A DNA stretch of 10,169 nucleotides. Origin: Bacteroidota bacterium. GTDB lineage: Bacteria > Bacteroidota > Bacteroidia > Flavobacteriales > Weeksellaceae. The position numbers were made by a program, and so were the translations under genes. Each line of letters opens with the position of its first letter. Position 1 is the first letter of the stretch. The stretch is taken from assembly GCA_023388015.1 (NCBI GenBank), contig JAEWHB010000032.1, positions 1 to 10,169 of the forward strand, given 5' to 3'. Under the pieces are notes generated by a model. It was given only the letters and a program-made list of their open reading frames with translations, had not been told where the DNA came from and did no database searches. Below are positions 5,301-10,169 of the stretch, piece by piece.

Positions 5301-7649
5301 TTATTGATTGAAATCAATGGTGTCTTTATTGGTATGTGAACTATTCACAGATTGCATAGGATCTTGGTATTCCGTAGCTCCAGAATAATCATAGTCAAAT
5401 GTTCCGCCCATACTTCCATAACTATGGAATCCGGTGAGTGAGGAACAATCCCATTTCTCATCGATATCTTTTGGTTTTTCGAATTTATCTGCGGTGGTTA
5501 TACCCAATTCTTTCCCATTTTTATAAACCGATTGCATATAATAAGACCAAATGGGTAATGCGGTTGCAGCACCTTGTCCGCGTGCAATTCCTTGGAAATG
5601 TGCAAAACGGTCTTCGCAACCTACCCAAACGCCTGTAACCAGATTGGGTGTGATCCCGATGAACCATCCGTCTGACTGGTCGTTGGTCGTTCCGGTTTTG
5701 GAAGCGACTTCACTGTTGATTCCGTATTTGGTGCGAACCCATTTACCGGTTCCGCGGTCGGTTACACCTTTCATCAGATCTATCATGGCGTAAGCCACAT
5801 ATTCGTTTACAACTTCACGTGCTTCGGGACGATAATCTTTGATGACGCGCCCGGTTTTATCTTCAATTCTGACGATTAATTCGGGTTTAATGTAAATTCC
5901 GCCGTTGGCAAAGGTACTCATAGCGCCCACCATTTCGTAAACCGTTAAATCCGCAGAACCCAATGCAATTGTATAATCCTTCGGAATATCGCTCTCAACA
6001 CCCAATTCGCGTGCCAGCTGAATGACAGGCTCAACGCCTGTTTGGGCAATTAATCTTGCGGTAATTACGTTGGTTGAAAAAGCAAGTGCTGTACGTAAAT
6101 CCTGGCTTCCACCATATTTGCCGTTTGAATTTCTAGGTTTCCAGTTTCCGATTTGGAAAGGAGCATTGGATACGGTATTACAAGGCGTATAATTCATCTG
6201 GTTGATAGCCGTTACATAAACAAAAGGCTTGAATGTTGATCCCACTTGGCGTCTTGCTTGTTTTACGTGGTCATATTTGAAATAATCCCAATTGATTCCG
6301 CCCACCCATGCTTTAATGGTTCCATCGGTCGGATCCATTGACATCATTCCGGATTGCAAAATATGTTTGTGGTATTTGATGGAATCCATCAGTGACATAT
6401 CTTTCTGATAAACCACGCCATCCCATGTAAAAACTTTAACTGAATCACGTTTGCGGCTAAACTCAGCCAGAATTTCTTCATCGCTTTTTCCTACCTCTTT
6501 TAAGTGCCGGTACATATTGGTATTTCTCATGGCACGTTGGAAGATTCTTTGCCTTTTATCTTCAGAAAGCCCGTAAAAAGGAGCTTTGGGATTATTTTTC
6601 TGTTCGGCAAAAAATGTTTTCTGAATCGTGGACAAATGTTTGGCAACAGCATCTTCAGCCATTTTTTGCATTCGCGAATCAAGGGTCACATAAATTTTCA
6701 ATCCGTCTTTGTAGAGATTGTATTTTTTACCCGTTTCCTCCTCTAAATTTTTAAGGTAAGTTTGAATCTCTCTTCTTAATTCATGTTTATAATAAGCCGA
6801 ATAAGATTCGCTAATGGTATTAATTTCCTGTTGGTCGAGTTTTATAGGTTGAGCTTTGGCGGCTTCTGCAGCTTCTTTTGTAAGTGAATTATATTTCACC
6901 ATTTGGTTCAATACAACATTTCTTTCATGTTTGGCATCATTTGGATTTCTTACCGGATTAAAGGCGACCGGATTTTTCAGCATGGCAATCAGCATAGCCG
7001 ATTCCTCCAATGTCAGGTCTGGAGTGGTTGTATTGAAATAAACTTTTGAAGCCAGTTCAATCCCGTTTGCATTGTAAACGAAATCGAATTTATTCAGGTA
7101 CATCGCAATGATTTCTTCTTTAGTATAACGCTTTTCAAGTTCAACAGCTACCACCCATTCTTTAAGCTTCTGAATCGCACGTCCTACAGTATTAGTTGAA
7201 CGATTTACGGTAAATAATTGTTTGGCAAGCTGCTGGGTAATTGTACTTGCACCACCTGAACCTCCACCTGAAGTAATTGCCCGCAATGTACTTCTTGGGT
7301 CAATACCGGAGTGTTTTTCAAAACGGATGTCTTCTCGCGCCAGGAGCGCATCTACGAGATGTTTGGGTAAATCATCATAGGTAATCGGAATGCGTTTTTC
7401 GGTTTCAAAGCGGTCGAGTAAAACGCCGTCTGACGAATAAATTTCGGAAGAAACATAAATGTCCGGATTTTCAAGCTCCTGAACATCAGGCATTTCACCG
7501 AGTAGTCCGTGAGAAGTTCCCCAGAAAATCAAAAAGATTCCGAGTAATCCTACCAAAAAAACTCCCCACAAAAGGATTAACATTCGTTTTATGGAAAATG
7601 GCTTTGAAGCCTTTTTTTGTTTTGAGGTTGATTTGTTTTGTGTACTCAT
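5301..7649 (-). CDS. Class A penicillin-binding protein (PBP1A-type glycosyltransferase/transpeptidase)
   Basis: Bifunctional peptidoglycan synthase acting on the outer face of the cytoplasmic membrane: it polymerises lipid II into glycan strands and crosslinks their peptides. The 782-residue protein has a short Lys-rich cytoplasmic tail and a membrane anchor at about residues 23-44. The GT51 glycosyltransferase domain shows AREDIRFEKHSGID (catalytic Glu106), GASTITQQLAKQLF (133-146) and a helix ending IIAMYLN (180-186). An inserted linker region spans roughly 290-430. The transpeptidase domain has all three penicillin-binding motifs: STFK (Ser471 nucleophile, Lys474), STN (525-527) and KTGTT (651-655). 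A polar, Ser/Gly/Tyr-containing tail of about 45 residues ends the protein. Its ATG overlaps the gldH stop as ATGA, so it is probably translationally coupled, and it is the last gene of the ricT-gldH operon. Confidence 0.95.
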   Translation of the reverse strand: MSTQNKSTSKQKKASKPFSIKRMLILLWGVFLVGLLGIFLIFWGTSHGLLGEMPDVQELENPDIYVSSEIYSSDGVLLDRFETEKRIPITYDDLPKHLVDALLAREDIRFEKHSGIDPRSTLRAITSGGGSGGASTITQQLAKQLFTVNRSTNTVGRAIQKLKEWVVAVELEKRYTKEEIIAMYLNKFDFVYNANGIELASKVYFNTTTPDLTLEESAMLIAMLKNPVAFNPVRNPNDAKHERNVVLNQMVKYNSLTKEAAEAAKAQPIKLDQQEINTISESYSAYYKHELRREIQTYLKNLEEETGKKYNLYKDGLKIYVTLDSRMQKMAEDAVAKHLSTIQKTFFAEQKNNPKAPFYGLSEDKRQRIFQRAMRNTNMYRHLKEVGKSDEEILAEFSRKRDSVKVFTWDGVVYQKDMSLMDSIKYHKHILQSGMMSMDPTDGTIKAWVGGINWDYFKYDHVKQARRQVGSTFKPFVYVTAINQMNYTPCNTVSNAPFQIGNWKPRNSNGKYGGSQDLRTALAFSTNVITARLIAQTGVEPVIQLARELGVESDIPKDYTIALGSADLTVYEMVGAMSTFANGGIYIKPELIVRIEDKTGRVIKDYRPEAREVVNEYVAYAMIDLMKGVTDRGTGKWVRTKYGINSEVASKTGTTNDQSDGWFIGITPNLVTGVWVGCEDRFAHFQGIARGQGAATALPIWSYYMQSVYKNGKELGITTADKFEKPKDIDEKWDCSSLTGFHSYGSMGGTFDYDYSGATEYQDPMQSVNSSHTNKDTIDFNQ

Positions 7650-8113
7650 TTTACATCTTTTTTGTCCACAATTAAACTAATATCTTCAATTCCAATCAAT
7701 CTGTCTTCACGCATACCGTGCCAAACTGAAAGCTTGTAAACACCGGTATCTTTTAAGGAAACGTTTTCTCTGTACAAAAGGTATAATTCCTTCAAACTAT
7801 TTCCGGTCCCGACCCATTCGCCATCCTGAAAAGCCATATAATATTGAAGTGTATCGGTGAAAATTTCGCCTTTGGGCGTAGTCATTTGGGTAAATAAATA
7901 TAAGTTGCTGTACGGATATTCGTTGTTGTTTCGAGTCAGCAGATAAAAATCGTATTTTCCTGAATCAGTTACTTCGAAGTCATAATTCAGCGCAGCATCT
8001 TTATCCCAATTGTTTTGAGTGGAAGCTTGTTGTTGGTAAAAATGGGGAGAATCGCATTGAACAAAAACAAATGAGATTCCCAAAATCATTATCCAATTAA
8101 GAATTTTCATCAT
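7646..8113 (-). CDS. gldH: Gliding motility lipoprotein GldH
   Basis: Lipoprotein of the Bacteroidota gliding gene set, needed for gliding in Flavobacterium; its biochemical role is not established. The 155-residue product begins MMKILNWIMILGISFVFVQC, a lipoprotein signal with the acceptor cysteine at residue 20; Gln at -1 is unusual for a lipobox. Family hallmarks follow: a YDFYLLTRNNNEYPYSNLYLF block (about 54-74), DTLQYYMAFQDGEWVGTG (87-104) and WHGMREDRLIGIEDISL (131-147). Two adjacent ATGs (8113 and 8110) are both possible starts. The start lies inside the last codons of ricT, overlapping it by 17 (or 14) bases, and the stop shares ATGA with the PBP gene, which points to coupled translation. 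The frame stays open upstream to 8455, but that stretch only mirrors ricT's low-complexity tail and lacks a signal peptide. The presence of gldH does not prove that this organism glides; non-gliding flavobacteria retain some gld genes. Confidence 0.92.
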   Translation of the reverse strand: MMKILNWIMILGISFVFVQCDSPHFYQQQASTQNNWDKDAALNYDFEVTDSGKYDFYLLTRNNNEYPYSNLYLFTQMTTPKGEIFTDTLQYYMAFQDGEWVGTGNSLKELYLLYRENVSLKDTGVYKLSVWHGMREDRLIGIEDISLIVDKKDVK

Positions 8114-9539
8114 TTTTATTCGGGTTGTTACGATTGTTTCTTTTTCTGTTCTGATTCTTATTTTGTTTATTCGGATTGGGTTTGTTGCCTGACCCTTGTT
8201 CCGGTTTGTTTCCAGCAGAAGGATTTTGACCTTTTGGTTTTGGCCCTTGTTTTTTATTGTCGAACTTTTTTCTTTCGCCACGTTCAGGTTTGTCTGATTG
8301 TTGAGGTTTGGCTGTACGCTGCGGCTTGTCAGATCGAGGTTTATCGGATCGCGGTTGCTTGTCGGCACGTTGCGGTTTTTCAGAACGCGGTTGGTTTTTG
8401 TCCTTATCTCCACGCGGACGGTTCTTGCGGTTTCGGTTTCTGTTTTTTCGTTCAAATCTTTCCAAAGAATTTTCCTGAATTACATCTTTGAATTCTTTTT
8501 CGGTTTCAACGCTTACTTCGTTCGCCAAATCTTCAAGCGCAGCTGTTTTTCCTCCTTTTTTACTGACTGAAATGAAATCTTTTGCTTGTTCCACAGTAAA
8601 TTTATGCCAGCTAATGCCACCGTTCAGGTAAGTAAACCACATTTCTTTTTTGAAAACATCGATTTTCATACAACCTGCCGTTCCTTTTTCTGTTTCGAAA
8701 GTACTTTCCATCGATGGGAATTCGTCCAATGCATCCAGATAAGAATCGAGTTCGTAGTTCAGGCAACATTTCAGTTTACCACATTGACCTGCAAGTTTTT
8801 GCGGATTGATGGACAATTGCTGATAGCGTGCCGCGGCTGTATTTACCGAACGGAAATCCGTCAACCAAGTCGAACAACAAAGTTCGCGGCCACAGGAACC
8901 GATTCCGCCGACTTTTGCGGCTTCCTGACGGTAGCCGATTTGTTTCATTTCAATTCGCACACCGAAATTTGAAGCATATTGTTTGATCAATTCACGGAAA
9001 TCCACGCGTCCTTCGGCGGTATAATAAAAAATCGCTTTTACACCATCGCCCTGGTATTCAACATCGGTGATTTTCATTTCCAGACCCAGGTTTACGGCAA
9101 TTCTGCGTGCACGCATCTTGGTTTCCTGTTCTTTTTCGCGAAAAGACTGCCAGGTTTCGATGTCTTTTTCATTGGCTTTGCGGTAAATCTTTCTTACTTC
9201 TTCCGAATCTTCTGTCAGATTTTTCTTTCTCATCTGAATTCTGACCAATTCTCCTGTAAGCGTTACCACACCAATGTCGTGTCCCGTCTGAGCCTCTGTT
9301 GCGACTACGTCGCCAATGCCCAGTGGCAGATTATTTGAATTCTTATAATATTGTTTTCTATCGTTTTTGAATCGGACTTCCACGCAGTTAAAAGCAAACT
9401 GACCATTTGGTAGGCGCATATTTGAAAGCCAGTCAAATACCGGTAATTTTCCGCACCCTGAATCTACGCCACAAGCTCCGTTATTTTTACAGCCTTTCGG
9501 CAGTCCATTCGTAGTTGTTCCACAACTTCCACATCCCAT
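8097..9539 (-). CDS. ricT: RicT/YaaT-like PSP1-domain protein with basic C-terminal tail
   Basis: PSP1 C-terminal-domain protein. In Bacillus the homologue RicT (YaaT) works with RicA and RicF in an Fe-S-containing complex that affects RNase Y-dependent mRNA processing; the partner set in Bacteroidota is unknown. The 480-residue protein opens with a cysteine-rich segment (Cys3, 6, 17, 23, 29), then KLPVFDWLSNMRLPNGQ. The PSP1 core spans about residues 50-270, including GDVVATEAQTGHDIGVVTLTG (from 76) and the two conserved cysteine blocks, GSCGRELCCSTW (214-225) and GQCGKLKCCLNYE (251-263). Residues from about 362 to 480 form a Lys/Arg/Asn/Pro/Gln tail with repeated SDKP/PR units, likely disordered and perhaps RNA-binding. 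The start is firm: TAG stands two codons upstream in frame. It is the first gene of the ricT-gldH-PBP operon, behind a promoter-like element and a leader of about 125 bases. Confidence 0.93.
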   Translation of the reverse strand: MGCGSCGTTTNGLPKGCKNNGACGVDSGCGKLPVFDWLSNMRLPNGQFAFNCVEVRFKNDRKQYYKNSNNLPLGIGDVVATEAQTGHDIGVVTLTGELVRIQMRKKNLTEDSEEVRKIYRKANEKDIETWQSFREKEQETKMRARRIAVNLGLEMKITDVEYQGDGVKAIFYYTAEGRVDFRELIKQYASNFGVRIEMKQIGYRQEAAKVGGIGSCGRELCCSTWLTDFRSVNTAAARYQQLSINPQKLAGQCGKLKCCLNYELDSYLDALDEFPSMESTFETEKGTAGCMKIDVFKKEMWFTYLNGGISWHKFTVEQAKDFISVSKKGGKTAALEDLANEVSVETEKEFKDVIQENSLERFERKNRNRNRKNRPRGDKDKNQPRSEKPQRADKQPRSDKPRSDKPQRTAKPQQSDKPERGERKKFDNKKQGPKPKGQNPSAGNKPEQGSGNKPNPNKQNKNQNRKRNNRNNPNKNDENS

Positions 9540-9669
9540 ATTCTACATTATTTCGTCTTGATGTTCTATCTAAAAATTGCTCAGCTGTTTTTAAATGCAG
9601 CCCGGGAATCTGCCCAATTCTAATTTCAGGCGAGTTTCCTCTTTGCAATTATGGTTCTTTTCCAACGTA

Positions 9670-9677
9670 CAAAGATA
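9670..9677 (-). promoter_or_regulatory. Candidate -7 promoter element for the ricT-gldH-PBP operon
   Basis: The minus strand reads TATCTTTG, matching TAnnTTTG. It lies in the 168-base gap between the MBL hydrolase gene and ricT, and no TTG is seen at -33 spacing. Transcription would start near 9664, giving a leader of about 125 bases (9540-9664). That leader holds the short palindromes CCCGGG (9601-9606) and CAGCTG but no riboswitch I recognise. An AT-only inverted repeat (GATAAAA/TTTTATC, 9674-9689) overlaps the element. Confidence 0.45.
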
Positions 9678-9707
9678 AAAAATTTTATCCGACGAGATTG
9701 GAAAATA

Positions 9708-10169
9708 TCAGAGTCCGAAAACTTCAGTAAATGAGAAGGTTGAGTCGAGAAGTATTCCCTTTTCTGTGCGGGAAACAGTAGCCAGTTCGCGGTAAGGATC
9801 GTGTTCGAAGAAAAATAAATATTCTTCCTGAACTGCTTTTTCCAAAAAATCACTTTTTTCCTGCATTGTGAGCAATGGACGTGTGTCGTAACCCATGACG
9901 TAAACCAAAGGAATATGTCCGACGGTTGCTACCAAATCGGCCACATAAACTATGGTTTTTCCTTTGTAACGAATGACGGGCAGCATTTGTTTGTCGGTAT
10001 GTCCATCGACAAAAATAATATCAAATCCGAGGGGCGAATCACGCAAATAATTTCCTTCGGAAGGCAGATCGATAAAATTCAAATTTCCTGATTCTTTGAT
10101 GGGTAAGAAATTTTCGGGGAGGAAAGAAGCTTTTTCGCGAGGGTTGGGTTTTGTTGCCCAGTCCCAATG
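9708..10169 (-). CDS. MBL-fold metallo-hydrolase (C-terminal part; 5' end outside window)
   Basis: The frame is open to the window edge and reads (from the edge) HWDWATKPNPREKASFLPEN, so the gene starts beyond base 10169; 153 residues are visible. The downstream metal-ligand blocks of the metallo-beta-lactamase fold are recognisable: DGHTDKQMLP (the GHT histidine motif), VADLVATVGH (the bridging Asp) and FFFEHDP (the last histidine). The N-terminal HxHxDH motif would lie outside the window. The W-x-W-A-x-x-P-x-x-R-E-K-A-S-F segment resembles the YtnP-like/N-acyl-homoserine lactonase-type subgroup, but the substrate cannot be assigned. An internal TTG at 10082 is not the start. It lies upstream of ricT in the same direction with a 168-base gap and a promoter-like element between, so co-transcription is uncertain. 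Confidence 0.85.
   Translation of the reverse strand, partial: HWDWATKPNPREKASFLPENFLPIKESGNLNFIDLPSEGNYLRDSPLGFDIIFVDGHTDKQMLPVIRYKGKTIVYVADLVATVGHIPLVYVMGYDTRPLLTMQEKSDFLEKAVQEEYLFFFEHDPYRELATVSRTEKGILLDSTFSFTEVFGL

Noticed and set aside
8114..8455. A gldH frame open for 114 more codons upstream, which would give a 269-residue protein.
   Set aside because: The stretch is the shifted reading of ricT's A-rich low-complexity tail. The lipoprotein signal at 8113 would be internal and useless in the longer form.
9487..9648. A 53-codon minus-strand frame starting TTG at 9648 and running into ricT out of frame, as a possible leader peptide.
   Set aside because: There is no ribosome-binding site and no recognisable similarity, and frames this short are common by chance; only conservation in relatives would revive it.
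9674..9689. GATAAAA/TTTTATC inverted repeat as a terminator for the MBL hydrolase gene.
   Set aside because: The stem has a single G-C pair and a 2-base loop, and no separate U-tract follows, so it is too weak to call a terminator.

Overview
The window looks like chromosomal DNA from a flavobacterium (Bacteroidota, order Flavobacteriales). The evidence is a GldH gliding-motility lipoprotein, a RicT/PSP1 protein with a cysteine-rich N-terminus, AT-rich DNA, start codons without Shine-Dalgarno sequences, and TAnnTTTG promoter elements. Genus cannot be settled from the sequence alone. I see no rRNA, tRNA, CRISPR array, insertion sequence or phage gene. The content is mostly housekeeping and cell-envelope genes.

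Layout. (1) Bases 1-346: the 3' part of a small Ala/Glu/Asp-rich, probably lipid-anchored protein, closed by a strong intrinsic terminator. (2) Bases 348-1630, plus strand: a promoter directly behind that terminator, then plsC (acyltransferase) and rnhA (RNase HI, forced TTG start), probably one transcript. (3) Bases 1640-2764, minus strand: holB (DNA polymerase III delta'), converging on rnhA with a 9-base gap. (4) A 94-base divergent promoter region, then a secreted prolyl oligopeptidase on plus (2859-4964) with its own terminator. (5) Bases 4965-5300: a convergent intergenic region holding two copies of an unidentified ~116-137 bp direct repeat. (6) Bases 5301-9539, minus strand: ricT, gldH and a class A penicillin-binding protein, joined by a 17-base overlap and an ATGA stop/start overlap, so a tight operon. 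(7) Bases 9708-10169, minus strand: the C-terminal part of an MBL-fold hydrolase cut by the window edge.

How the genes fit together: plsC makes phosphatidic acid for membrane lipids. The class A PBP polymerises and crosslinks peptidoglycan. GldH belongs to the gliding/type IX secretion gene set. The prolyl oligopeptidase acts on peptides outside the cytoplasm. rnhA and holB serve DNA replication and repair. RicT is an Fe-S-linked regulatory protein whose role in Bacteroidota is not established.

No convincing new biological system is present. The observations most worth following are the intergenic repeat pair, the consistent TAnnTTTG promoters (one with a full -33 box that predicts a leaderless plsC mRNA), the delta' subunit lacking its zinc cysteines, and the RicT protein with its long basic tail coupled to gldH and the PBP.
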